Shown here: positions 1-8,273 of the stretch, piece after piece
How positions within the stretch are numbered: position 1 is the first letter of the stretch
How the letters are laid out: every line of letters starts with the position of its first letter
Assembly (NCBI GenBank): GCA_023480735.1
Contig: JAMCXB010000017.1
Span: forward strand, 1-64,000
DNA from: Bacteroidota bacterium
GTDB taxonomy: Bacteria > Bacteroidota > Ignavibacteria > Kryptoniales > JAKASW01
Direction of reading: 5' to 3'
Length of the DNA stretch: 64,000 nucleotides
Notes under the pieces: model-generated
The model's database searches: none
The model's input: the letters and a program-made list of their open reading frames with translations, nothing else
Told to the model about the DNA's origin: nothing
Made by a program: the position numbers and the translations under genes

Positions 1-374
1 GTTGGTGTGGAGATCCCCTGCCAGAATCTCCTGGAATTCACTTGCAACACTGCTAATTCCCCTGACCGCTAAGGCGATTTGGGTGATTCGTGGGCTTGCA
101 CGTTAGGTCAGTCTCGCGGCCGGAATACGAATTTCTTAGCTTTGCATCTCGCCCCGGAGCGCTCAATTTGTACTTGTCTAACGTGATGATGTTATTTGCA
201 ACACTGCTCGTCACACTATGACTTTTCGGAATTCGTCTGGTACCCGAAGAGAGAAAGGCTTATGAACTTCCTGTCGAAACAGGGATGATTCCTGTGTACC
301 AATAACGATTACAGGCAACTGAGTGTCGGATCTATCGATCAGTCGGTGCTATGAGTTTTGCTGAACCTCGACCT
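1..374. other. Intergenic, nothing recognised
   Basis: No ORF with coding character and no RNA gene is seen. The 13-mer TTGCAACACTGCT occurs twice in this stretch (near 42 and 194), without further structure. Confidence 0.5.
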
Positions 375-1007
375 TCATTCCAACAGGTGATTTTCCATCA
401 CATATCTCATTAACTCGGCATTCGTCATCAGGTTCATTTTGGAGAGGACACGCCTGCGGTATGTGCTCACGGTAGCCGGACTCAAGTTCAACCGTTTTGC
501 TATTTCCGCCCGGGTCTTGCCAGAGCCCATAAGCAGCATTATCTCGAATTCCCGGTCCGACAATCGTTCGTGTTCCTCCAACCCTCTTTCATAGTGTACT
601 TCAGCGGCAAGCGCCTCTGCAAGTCCCTGGGGAATGTATTTAGCCCCTTTGTATATCATTCGAACTGCCTTCACCAAATCCTCGGCTGCGCTTCCCTTTG
701 AGATGTAACCTGAAGCACCTGCTTGAATAGACCGCACTCCAAATCGGTCTTCTGCGTGCATGCTGAGCATCAGGACGGAAATGTCTTTGAAATCACGCCG
801 TATTTCTTTGAGTACTTCTATCCCATTTCTATCAGGAAGGACAATATCAAGCACAACAATGCCAACGGTGCGACGACGAAGGAACTCTATCGTTTCCGCC
901 CCGCAACCCGTCTCTCCGACAATCCGAATATCCGACTCACGCTCAATAATCAGCCTAAGTCCTTCCCGAACCATAGCGTGATCGTCAACAATCAAGATTT
1001 CAATCAT
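375..1007 (-). CDS. NarL/FixJ-family response regulator
   Basis: Two-component DNA-binding response regulator of about 210 residues. The receiver domain fills residues 1-115, with the acidic pair in LIVDDH and the likely phospho-acceptor Asp54 in VVLDIVLPD. A LuxR-type helix-turn-helix covers about residues 145-205 (LSDREFEIMLLMGSGKTRAE onward). The ORF track begins at a GTG at 1016. The ATG at 1007 is preferred because AAGGTGG sits about six bases upstream of it. It lies downstream of the histidine kinase on the same strand with about 330 bp between them, so the two probably work together. Target genes cannot be told from the sequence. Confidence 0.92.
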   Translation of the reverse strand: MIEILIVDDHAMVREGLRLIIERESDIRIVGETGCGAETIEFLRRRTVGIVVLDIVLPDRNGIEVLKEIRRDFKDISVLMLSMHAEDRFGVRSIQAGASGYISKGSAAEDLVKAVRMIYKGAKYIPQGLAEALAAEVHYERGLEEHERLSDREFEIMLLMGSGKTRAEIAKRLNLSPATVSTYRRRVLSKMNLMTNAELMRYVMENHLLE

Positions 1008-1338
1008 ATCAGCCACCTTTCAGCTGCGCTCATAATTCTCCCGTCTACATTAGAACAATGCAATCCTATTAAGGGCGACTCGACGCCGCCCTCGTCAATC
1101 ATCAGATTCCCTAATTGGTACGTATCCCTGTAGAATGATCCTCGCACGCTAAGGGAATTCTTTTTCATATCCTAATTTGGCGAATGATTTTATGCCAGAA
1201 GCTAGAAGGGATTGTGAATATGACGTCCTTGTATGGATGACCTTATTGTAATAATCTCAACTACATAAGGCGTCCTGCAGGGTTGCAATTGGCTGTAGCT
1301 GAAGGGACAAAGACTTATCCGGCTATCGCGAAGCCTGA
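1008..1338. other. Intergenic between kinase and regulator
   Basis: 331 bp separate the kinase stop from the regulator start. No convincing ORF, terminator or RNA is seen. The gap is long enough to hold a separate promoter for the regulator. Confidence 0.4.
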
Positions 1339-2532
1339 TCAGGCATTGATTTCAACATGCACTAAGGTTCCGCCCGATTTGATCTTGCTTATGGAGAATA
1401 ATCCTCCGACACTCAAAGCTCTCTCCCTCATACCGAGAATTCCGAGTCCTTTCTTCTCTTTATACACAATTTCATCAAATCCACACCCGTTGTCTGCTAC
1501 TTCAAGCTTCACTTTACCTCTATATTTGCTCAGTCGAATGTTGACTTCAGTGGCTCCTGCATGCGTTATGACGTTGGTCATTGCCTCTTGAAATATCCTG
1601 AACAATGCGGATGACCTAATCCTGTCCAATGCAATGACTCGCTTGCCCATATGGAATCGACACTTGAGCCCTGCCTGGTTTGTATATTGGTCCACCAATC
1701 GCTTCATTGCATCGGTAAGGCCCAGCTCATCAAGTTCCTCAGGTCTCAATTCTGTGGCAATTCGACGGACGTCACGCATCAATCCATCAACAAGAGCCAA
1801 TGAACGTTCCAATTCATCGATATCCTTCGAGAGGCGCTTCTGAGGTCCCTGTTTCATGAGATTGTCTCTTACGATGGACAGGCCTATTTTCAGTCTGGTC
1901 ATTTTCTGTCCCAGTTCATCATGGATCTCGCGGGCTATGGAAGCACGCTCCTCTTCTCTTGCCGTTTGAAGTCTTGAAGCAAAGGCTCTGAGTTGTTCAC
2001 TTGGCTCAACGGCACGCACTTCGGCTTCTTTTCTCTTGGTGATGTCCAACCCAATTCCACCGACAGATGCAAGGACCCTCCCGTAGTCACTTTCATAACC
2101 CGGGACAAGACTCCATTTGAGGATGACCTGCTTCTGTTCTCCTTCCGATGTACTGTAGAGTGTCTCAACTTCGAATGAGCTTTTCCCCTCCCAGATACTC
2201 TGCAAAGTCTCTGCACTTGCGATGAGATTCCTGCGAATTAATATATCTTCAAGCGTTCCATACACTTCTCTCTCGCAACCAGTGAGAAACAGATCGACCG
2301 TAGCTTTGTTGGCACACAATAACTTTCCTGAATGGACCAGAAGCAACAACTCTTCCGGATGAGTCCGCAAGTAATTCTTGAGATCTTTTATACCCTCATC
2401 CCTTAGCCGGTCGAGCCTCGATTTGATTTCCGATAAGTCCTCTTCCCATAATGGAACCGGAGCATTCTCAAACAGAGGCCTGTAGCTCTGTTCAGTATTA
2501 CGCAATTCTGCTGACTTTTGCTCGAGGGACAT
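1339..2532 (-). CDS. PAS-domain sensor histidine kinase (HisKA_3), probably 5'-truncated
   Basis: NarX/DegS-type histidine kinase of 397 residues without membrane segments, expected to be cytoplasmic. A PAS domain lies at about 80-175, followed by the HisKA_3 dimerisation region with the phospho-acceptor His in IAREIHDELGQ (about residue 200). The HATPase domain spans about 290-395, with an N box (EAMTNVITHAG), DNGCGFD and GLGILGMRERA. Its partner should be the NarL-type regulator just downstream. The codons directly upstream of the ATG stay open for about 20 residues and read VRNDITDRIELQ, the usual end of a preceding PAS domain, before a TGA. This suggests that the gene once carried another sensor domain and is now shortened. 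A MITE copy lies about 90 bp upstream. Confidence 0.85.
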   Translation of the reverse strand: MSLEQKSAELRNTEQSYRPLFENAPVPLWEEDLSEIKSRLDRLRDEGIKDLKNYLRTHPEELLLLVHSGKLLCANKATVDLFLTGCEREVYGTLEDILIRRNLIASAETLQSIWEGKSSFEVETLYSTSEGEQKQVILKWSLVPGYESDYGRVLASVGGIGLDITKRKEAEVRAVEPSEQLRAFASRLQTAREEERASIAREIHDELGQKMTRLKIGLSIVRDNLMKQGPQKRLSKDIDELERSLALVDGLMRDVRRIATELRPEELDELGLTDAMKRLVDQYTNQAGLKCRFHMGKRVIALDRIRSSALFRIFQEAMTNVITHAGATEVNIRLSKYRGKVKLEVADNGCGFDEIVYKEKKGLGILGMRERALSVGGLFSISKIKSGGTLVHVEINA

Positions 2533-2925
2533 TTGAAGTTCAATCCGATCTGTAATATCATTTCGAACTGATGATTTTATTGATTTTGATTGAAAGCTTC
2601 AAGTGTTGAAGATTCCTGCCGCGTAATGCCTCACTGAAAGGGTTATTTCTCTCGCAAAGGCGCCAAGAACGCAAAGAAATGTTGACGAGCGGTTCGCTTT
2701 GCGAGCGGCTTGGCGAGAAACCATAAGTGAGGGGTTACCCTGCCGCGTCTGTTGGGCTCCGCTGCTACTTCAGCCCCGCATTTTTCCTTGATTATGTCCC
2801 ATCAGATTTGTAGAATATTGCCGGTTAAGTCAGAAGGGCATGAGATAACAATATGTCAGGGATATATGAATACTTGTTCTCCATGAGCCTGTTTTCTTGA
2901 TACTATTTCCGAATGGAGTCGTGTG
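2533..2925. other. Intergenic holding MITE copy 1
   Basis: The stretch between the kinase and the next plus-strand gene contains the PAS-like remnant at 2533-2592 (minus strand) and the 116-bp transposable element at 2623-2738. Nothing else is recognised in it. Confidence 0.6.
2623..2738 (-). mobile_element. MITE copy 1 (116 bp, IS66-like ends)
   Basis: Non-autonomous element bounded by GTAATGCCTCACT and AGTGAGGGGTTAC, which are imperfect inverted repeats of each other. It is flanked on both sides by the perfect 8-bp direct repeat CCTGCCGC (2615-2622 and 2739-2746). It is the reverse complement of the copies at 44942 and 51607 and matches their consensus exactly. There is no ORF inside. GTAA termini plus 8-bp target duplications are the hallmarks of the IS66 family, so mobilisation by such a transposase is inferred. 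No transposase of that kind lies in the window. Confidence 0.9.
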
Positions 2926-3459
2926 ATGAGTAATATGCGGGTTACATTTGCAAGACTTTCGATAAAAGCAATAGCAGTTCAAACGGTGACTTACTTTGCA
3001 ATGGGGTTGCCGGCTTTCCTGCTCCTCGATTACGCAAATAGATTTGCGCAACCCGGCCTGAGCGGATTTATGCGCCAGACTACAGACCCGTTGGTCGCTG
3101 CGGGACCATTATTTCAAATAGTCAGAGGAATTCTCTTCGCCATGGCGTTTTATCCGCTTCGGGATGCTTTTTTCGGGCGTAAGAACGGCTGGGCATTCAT
3201 GTGGCTTACGCTCGTGATAATCGGAGTACTATCGACATTCGGCCCGGCCCCGGGCTCCGTAGAGGGAATGATTTACACGACCATTCCGATCGGAGCCCAA
3301 TTGATCGGCCTCCCGGAAGTAGTTCTCCAAGCGCTGCTCTTTTCCGTAATCCTCTGTTATTGGGTAAACCACGACGAAAACAAGCGCCTTACATGGGTGA
3401 TGGGTGTTGCCTTCGGTCTCGTCGTGATGTTTTCACTTCTCGGGATTTTTGTACGCTGA
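2926..3459 (+). CDS. Hypothetical multi-pass membrane protein
   Basis: Protein of 177 residues that I do not recognise. About five hydrophobic stretches fit membrane helices: residues 13-35, 60-78, 88-105, 117-145 and 155-175. The charged loops are short. The ORF track starts at a GTG (2923). The ATG at 2926, with TGGAG about seven bases upstream, is the likelier start. It stands alone on the plus strand, converging with the ABC ATPase gene, and gives no operon context for a function. Confidence 0.7.
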   Translation: MSNMRVTFARLSIKAIAVQTVTYFAMGLPAFLLLDYANRFAQPGLSGFMRQTTDPLVAAGPLFQIVRGILFAMAFYPLRDAFFGRKNGWAFMWLTLVIIGVLSTFGPAPGSVEGMIYTTIPIGAQLIGLPEVVLQALLFSVILCYWVNHDENKRLTWVMGVAFGLVVMFSLLGIFVR

Positions 3460-3497
3460 TTGATTTAGCGAATCGACTTGCCAAAGGATGACTTCGG

Positions 3498-4283
3498 CTA
3501 TTCCAGTACATGAATCCACGGCCGGCTCTTCCTCCAGGCTACCTCAACAGGCCTTTCGAAAAAATCAGTCAGGTTCGATTTGCTCAGGACCCTGTCCGTT
3601 TTTCCTGATGAGTGAATCCTTCCCTTTCGCAGCAGAAGCGTGCGCGTGAAGACGGGGAGTATCTCTTCGACGTGATGCGAGACATACAGTAGAGTCGGAG
3701 CATTCTTCCCGCTTCCTATTTCTCCTATCAGGGCAAGCAGGCTCTCGCGCGCGAGAATGTCCAGTCCGGTGCAAGGCTCATCAAGAATTAGTATTCTCGG
3801 CGAGCTCATCAACGCCCGCGCCATCAGGACTTTTTGTTTCTCACCCTGAGACAGGGTGGAGTAGACACGGTTCGCTAACTCCACACACCCGAATTGTTCC
3901 AACAGATCCGCCGCACTCCGCCGCAGTTTTGTGTCAGGACGTTCATACAGTCCGATACTTGCAAACTTGCCACTGAGGATTATATCCTCGACACTCTCGC
4001 TTGTCATGAGCCTTTCCAGCAGCGACGAGCTCACCCATCCTATCGACTTTCTTAATTCTCTGAGATCATACGTTCCAAATTTCTTGCCCAGTACGGTGAT
4101 TTCACCCTCGGAAGGAAAGATGTAGCCGGTAATCATATTCAACAATGTGGTCTTGCCGGACCCGTTCAGGCCGACAACGGCCCAGTGCTCGCCTGTTTCC
4201 ACTCTCCAGTTAATACCGGAGAGGATGTAGGATCTTTCCCGCAGCCAGGAAACATGCTGCATTTGAACTACTGTATCTCTCAT
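3498..4283 (-). CDS. ABC transporter ATP-binding protein (YlmA/ModF-like)
   Basis: Single ABC ATPase domain of about 261 residues. It has Walker A (GLNGSGKTT), a signature (LSQGEKQ), Walker B followed by the catalytic Glu (ILILDEP), and the H-loop in YVSHH. The overall pattern resembles stand-alone ATPases of the YlmA/ModF type, where LSQGEKQKVLMARAL is typical. No permease or binding protein gene is adjacent, so the substrate is unknown. The ORF track begins at a TTG (4325). The ATG at 4283 matches where the domain begins (MRDTVVQMQHVSW) and is preferred. Confidence 0.85.
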   Translation of the reverse strand: MRDTVVQMQHVSWLRERSYILSGINWRVETGEHWAVVGLNGSGKTTLLNMITGYIFPSEGEITVLGKKFGTYDLRELRKSIGWVSSSLLERLMTSESVEDIILSGKFASIGLYERPDTKLRRSAADLLEQFGCVELANRVYSTLSQGEKQKVLMARALMSSPRILILDEPCTGLDILARESLLALIGEIGSGKNAPTLLYVSHHVEEILPVFTRTLLLRKGRIHSSGKTDRVLSKSNLTDFFERPVEVAWRKSRPWIHVLE

Positions 4284-4664
4284 TTTGCTCTTTCTGTCAA
4301 TATGTTGCGTCTTGTACTTTTTCAAAATAATTCAGTCGTGCTTCCGAAAGCAAGAGCGGGTACCCATAGGCGCAACAATTCTCGGTTGATGAAGTTGGCA
4401 TAAGTTGCTCAGTGAACCCACGCTCTCTGCCGTGAGAAAGTTCAGATGTGATTTCTTTCGAGGTTCGTTTGCCATTGATCAGTTTAAGCAAATCGTGAAG
4501 GCTCTCCTTTGCATGGAGTCAACATGGTGTGCAGCATAAGATCCATCGGGATAATAGAAAACAAGTGACTGCAGAGTATCTGTTCTCCAGTGAAAACCGC
4601 TTCGATGCAGCACACCATCGATTCTGAAGATTCTCAATCTATCAAAAGAAACCGGGTTGGTCCT
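4284..4664. other. Intergenic, no clear gene
   Basis: About 380 bp between two minus-strand genes. A 64-codon ORF starting with TTG (4297-4491, minus) is present but has no recognisable features. No terminator is evident. Confidence 0.35.
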
Positions 4665-5015
4665 CTATGCTTTTGCCGTTCTCGACTGCACAGTCCTGCA
4701 GATCATCTCAATGACACTCTCTTTGAATCTCTCTATGCGTGCTACGGGTATCTCGGCTTCCACGAGCAGTTTCATTTCTGCCTGCTCCTGTCTTGTCTTA
4801 ATCAACCGAGAGAAGTCTTCCGGAGATATCCTGCCCGATGCAAGTTCCCCGGTCCACTTGCTCATATCATCCCTGATGGATTCAAGAAAATTCTTCACAT
4901 CATACTTCGCCTCGATCAGTCCGCCTCCGAGAATACTTCTTGCAAGGTCCGTGACTCCGGCCAAAATCGCATCGACGATTTCTTTCATATCCGGTTCAGA
5001 AGAGTTTTTGGACAT
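4665..5015 (-). CDS. Hypothetical small helical protein
   Basis: Protein of 116 residues with no recognised domain. It is rich in charged and alanine/leucine residues, has no signal peptide or membrane helix, and looks largely alpha-helical, a little like phasin or coiled-coil adaptor proteins. The start at the internal ATG (MSKNSSEPDMKEIV) is supported by a strong AGGAGG directly upstream. The longer ORF-track version adds 36 residues of poor coding character. Its neighbours on the same strand give no functional hint. Confidence 0.65.
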   Translation of the reverse strand: MSKNSSEPDMKEIVDAILAGVTDLARSILGGGLIEAKYDVKNFLESIRDDMSKWTGELASGRISPEDFSRLIKTRQEQAEMKLLVEAEIPVARIERFKESVIEMICRTVQSRTAKA

Positions 5016-5466
5016 GGCTCCTCCTTTGTCTTTTGATGAGATCAGGAATCTGATGGTGCTTGACGGATAGACGGCAACAATTTGGTACGTGTCCGGATTT
5101 CTCCATAGGATGCAACACTGCAAACGGCGGTTCCTTGTTCCTGCCCGGCCTCCGGGATATAGACAAGTGAACTACCACCGGCAAAGCCGGTGGCTTCTGC
5201 GAGGCATCGATTGAAATCGACGCCTTCCAAAAGCACGAAACCCGAAAGGGGTTTGTGCGTCATCTAGCCGTCCAATTCATTGGATGGCTGCCTGTAAGCG
5301 CAATTTCCGGACTATGTGGACGGAGTCTCCGGCAAAGCCGACCGGACATTACCACTGCCATAGGCAGTGGGTTTCTAAGTCGCACTAAATAGCCGCACCT
5401 GACTGTACAATTTACAGCAAAGAGAATACATATTCTCTTTAATATTACAGTAGGACGCCCTGAGTT
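5016..5466. other. Intergenic carrying a palindrome-ended element
   Basis: 450 bp without a credible gene. Most of it is taken up by the string of hairpins described separately (5165-5385). The last 80 bp, next to the transporter stop codon, are AT-rich and featureless. Confidence 0.5.
5165..5385 (-). mobile_element. Possible IS200/IS605-like non-autonomous element
   Basis: Both borders carry perfect 8-bp-stem, 3-nt-loop hairpins of the same form: CCACCGGC-AAA-GCCGGTGG (5175-5193) and CCACTGCC-ATA-GGCAGTGG (5352-5370). Read on the minus strand, each is followed by a TAATG/TAGTTC-like tail. Between them lie at least three more stems: TCGATT/AATCGA near 5208, GCAC-AAACCC/GGGTTT-GTGC near 5233-5258, and an 11-bp stem around 5266-5289. 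Subterminal hairpins at both ends and no inverted terminal repeats are the pattern of IS200/IS605 elements and their transposase-less derivatives (PATEs). No tnpA or tnpB is present. The outer borders are approximate. Confidence 0.5.
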
Positions 5467-6786
5467 CTACTGTGCCTGTGCTTGGGCCGCTTCCCGGTCT
5501 TTCCTCGTGATGTAGGCATTGTACAGTATCATAAGCAGCGTTGCGATGACACCGATTCCGGTAAGCGAAAGCCAGATACCGGTCGGCTGACCGAGCACTT
5601 TCACAGTGCTGCCCGTCTTAATCAGAATCGATTGCGTCATAGAGGAATAGAGCCAGCCGCCGAATGTGCCCCCAACGAACCACGCTATGGCTATGGGGAG
5701 GAACGCATACCCCTGGAAAAGGGCTTCCTGTCCTTTCGGGGTATGGTCCGCTATGTATTCGTAATACCGCGGCGCTTGCGTCATTTCACCGATTGACCAT
5801 ACCACCATCGCGGCAATGATCGTCCATATGTTCGGCTGAAAGGCTATCACAAGCCAGCTCAGTGTAGAGACTGCAAATCCCATGACGATTGCCGTAACCG
5901 GCGGCATCTTCTTCGTCATCCTGTTCACAATTACCTGGAGGAAGATTATCGCCCAGGCATCGACCGACTCAATAATCTCGAAGGGGGCATTCTTTGAAAT
6001 GAAGTCTGTCAGGTAAAATGGAACTATCACGAATACCTGCCAAAACATTATCCAGTATAGCGAGAAAATTAGGAGGAATGCCATGAAACGTCCGTTTCTC
6101 ATTACCCGCAGCATATCCTTCAACTTCTGACCCAGGGACGGCTGCTCAAAGGCTGTCGCAGTCTCGGGCTCATGGTAAAAGATAAGGGTACCGAGAAACA
6201 TCAAGGCACATGTGACGGCAGAAACGATGTAAACTGAATCTATACCGATCTTATCCCTGAACAAGTAGGCAATCACAGGTCCGGTCGCACCGCCAACGTT
6301 AACCAGCATATAGTAGATCGCATAGCCTAGCGACCTCGTTTCCGTCCTGGACGAGACGGCTATTGTCCCGAGGACTGACGGTTTGATGAACGATTCGCCG
6401 ACAGCGGTAAATATGAGAACGAAGACGAGCACCCAGAATAGAGGCAGTACATGAGAAAAAGGGGTGTAGAGCGGCGAACCGACTGCGAAGACCGCGAAGT
6501 ATCCGATAGCCATAACGAGAAACGCGAATGAGAACGCCTTGCGAAATCCGTATTTGTCGGCGAATGTACCGGCAAAGATCGGAAGTAGATATACAAAGCC
6601 CCCAAAGATCGAAGATAACGTACCGGCATCGACTTCGCTGAACTTCAAATGGTTTCTTAAGAAAATGCTCATGACGGCGGCCTGGGCATAGTATGCCAAA
6701 CGCTCGAACAGCTCGAGTGTATTTGCAACCCAGAAGGACCGATGGAATCCCGCGAAGAATCCCTTAATGCGTGAGTTGCTGCTCAT
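5467..6786 (-). CDS. POT/MFS-family transporter
   Basis: Major-facilitator protein of about 439 residues with roughly 12 hydrophobic segments, located in the inner membrane. The first helix carries the ELFERLAYYAQ motif, close to the ExxER..Y signature of proton-dependent oligopeptide transporters. The loop FADKYGFRKAF is the MFS loop between helices 2 and 3. The substrate is probably peptides or peptide-like compounds, but this is inferred from family resemblance only. The start at ATG 6786 (MSSNSRIKGFF) has GGAAGG about six bases upstream. The 61 extra residues of the ORF-track version are not expected to be translated. Confidence 0.8.
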   Translation of the reverse strand: MSSNSRIKGFFAGFHRSFWVANTLELFERLAYYAQAAVMSIFLRNHLKFSEVDAGTLSSIFGGFVYLLPIFAGTFADKYGFRKAFSFAFLVMAIGYFAVFAVGSPLYTPFSHVLPLFWVLVFVLIFTAVGESFIKPSVLGTIAVSSRTETRSLGYAIYYMLVNVGGATGPVIAYLFRDKIGIDSVYIVSAVTCALMFLGTLIFYHEPETATAFEQPSLGQKLKDMLRVMRNGRFMAFLLIFSLYWIMFWQVFVIVPFYLTDFISKNAPFEIIESVDAWAIIFLQVIVNRMTKKMPPVTAIVMGFAVSTLSWLVIAFQPNIWTIIAAMVVWSIGEMTQAPRYYEYIADHTPKGQEALFQGYAFLPIAIAWFVGGTFGGWLYSSMTQSILIKTGSTVKVLGQPTGIWLSLTGIGVIATLLMILYNAYITRKDREAAQAQAQ

Positions 6787-7069
6787 AAACCTTCCTCTGC
6801 TTTTGTTTGTTATGGCATTTATGAAATCTATCTCGAACCAATTTGTGGAGACAATACCACTTAACGCATGCCTCTTTGAGACGACCGGTAGTTTTACGAA
6901 ACCCAATATAATGAAAAAGTTTCTCCCCAACCAAGATTGCGCGGCTCCGAGACGATTGCAGCGTGCCATGCTCGAATTCCAGAAAAATGGCCCGGTTTTC
7001 TAGCTGTAAAAAAGAAATAAAACTGCTATTTTGTTTATAATTCACGAAAGGAGCTCCGGTTTAATATAG

Positions 7070-8272
7070 ATGCCATACGTCCCGTATCATCTTATCGGCA
7101 TAATGCTATTCGTTGTGCCGTTAATCGCACAATTTGTCGTCTACAGAATTGTAAGGAATCATCTTGTTGATGCAGGTGCGGACAAACAGTTTGCGAAACG
7201 ATATCTTTCGATCATCTTCATCGTCATCAACATACCGTTTATACTCATACGCTTGCACTCGCAGATGTTCATGTCTGGACCGCCGCGTCACCTGATTATG
7301 ATCCCATATTACGCCTATGAAACTTTGAGCGTCGCAATCCTTTTCGTCGCTCTTCTGTCATTTCTGATGAAGCTGCTTGTCAGGCCTTTCTTCGCATCGA
7401 GAAGGAAGAGAGCCGCTCGTCAATCGCGCCAAGCTACTCCTGAATCCAGACGACTCTTCCTGAAGAAAGCGGCTATCGGGATCGGAGCCTACACGTTTCT
7501 TGGCGCGATGTACAGTATATATAATCGCGACGAGTATAAGATTGAAAATGTCTCACTACGGCTCAAGAATCTCCCTTCAGAACTTGAGGGGATCAGAATT
7601 GTGATGATAAGCGACGTGCATTCCGGATTGTACATGACAGAAGAAGACATGAGCAGATATAACGAGGAAGTGAACAAGTTGAACCCCGATCTCATCTTCA
7701 TCCCGGGCGATTTCGTCACATTAAAGACGGATGAAATCATACCGTTCGTGAAATCGTTCTCGGGACTGAAGTCAAAATTCGGAACATTCGCTTGCCTCGG
7801 AAATCACGACTTCTTTGCCAATCCTAACGTTATTACGGAGAAGCTTCGTGAAAACGGGATAAGCGTCCTGAGAAACGAGACACAGGAGCTCGACATAAAG
7901 AACGCCAGGCTGATGCTCTCCGGCGTCGATGACGGCGGGCATGCGAATTTCAAGAAGGTCGCATACGAAGCCAATTCTCTCGATACAGCCCGCATCCTCC
8001 TTTGTCACAAGCCGTACTATTTCGATACCGCGGTCGCCGGAGGATATGACGCAATGGTCAGCGGCCATACGCATGGCGGACAGATCGTCCTGGCAAATCT
8101 TCTCGGTTTCAAGCTGACTCCGGCAACTTTTGTGTCTCCCTACGTTTCAGGTAAATACCACCGTGGCGACTCGGTTATGTATGTGAGCCGCGGGGTCGGG
8201 ACCGTCGGACTGCCCGTTAGGTTGAACTGCCCGCCTGAGATCACCGTCTTCACACTGGGAAAAAAGTCCTGA
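7070..8272 (+). CDS. Membrane-anchored metallophosphoesterase (YkuE/YaeI-like)
   Basis: Calcineurin-like phosphoesterase of 400 residues. Residues 1-150 hold about four membrane helices. The catalytic domain follows with the metal-binding motifs DVHSG, GDFV, GNHD and GHTHGGQ in the canonical order, so two metal ions should be bound. Relatives act on lipid-linked or UDP-sugar-lipid phosphates at the envelope, and that role is inferred here. AAAGGAG lies rather far (about 16 bases) from the ATG, so the exact start is not fully certain. It ends one base before the next gene starts, implying coupled expression with the GT87-like protein. Confidence 0.88.
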   Translation: MPYVPYHLIGIMLFVVPLIAQFVVYRIVRNHLVDAGADKQFAKRYLSIIFIVINIPFILIRLHSQMFMSGPPRHLIMIPYYAYETLSVAILFVALLSFLMKLLVRPFFASRRKRAARQSRQATPESRRLFLKKAAIGIGAYTFLGAMYSIYNRDEYKIENVSLRLKNLPSELEGIRIVMISDVHSGLYMTEEDMSRYNEEVNKLNPDLIFIPGDFVTLKTDEIIPFVKSFSGLKSKFGTFACLGNHDFFANPNVITEKLRENGISVLRNETQELDIKNARLMLSGVDDGGHANFKKVAYEANSLDTARILLCHKPYYFDTAVAGGYDAMVSGHTHGGQIVLANLLGFKLTPATFVSPYVSGKYHRGDSVMYVSRGVGTVGLPVRLNCPPEITVFTLGKKS

Positions 8273-8273
8273 G

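Noticed and set aside
723-1133. Plus-strand ORFs over the response regulator and kinase
   Set aside because: They are antisense shadows of well-supported minus-strand genes and show no domain or ribosome-binding site.
4297-4491. 64-codon minus-strand ORF upstream of the ABC ATPase
   Set aside because: It starts with TTG, has no clear ribosome-binding site and no recognisable family; kept only as a note in the intergenic entry.
5042-5263. 73-codon ORF through the hairpin element
   Set aside because: The translation comes largely from the palindromes, and the frame has no transposase motif.
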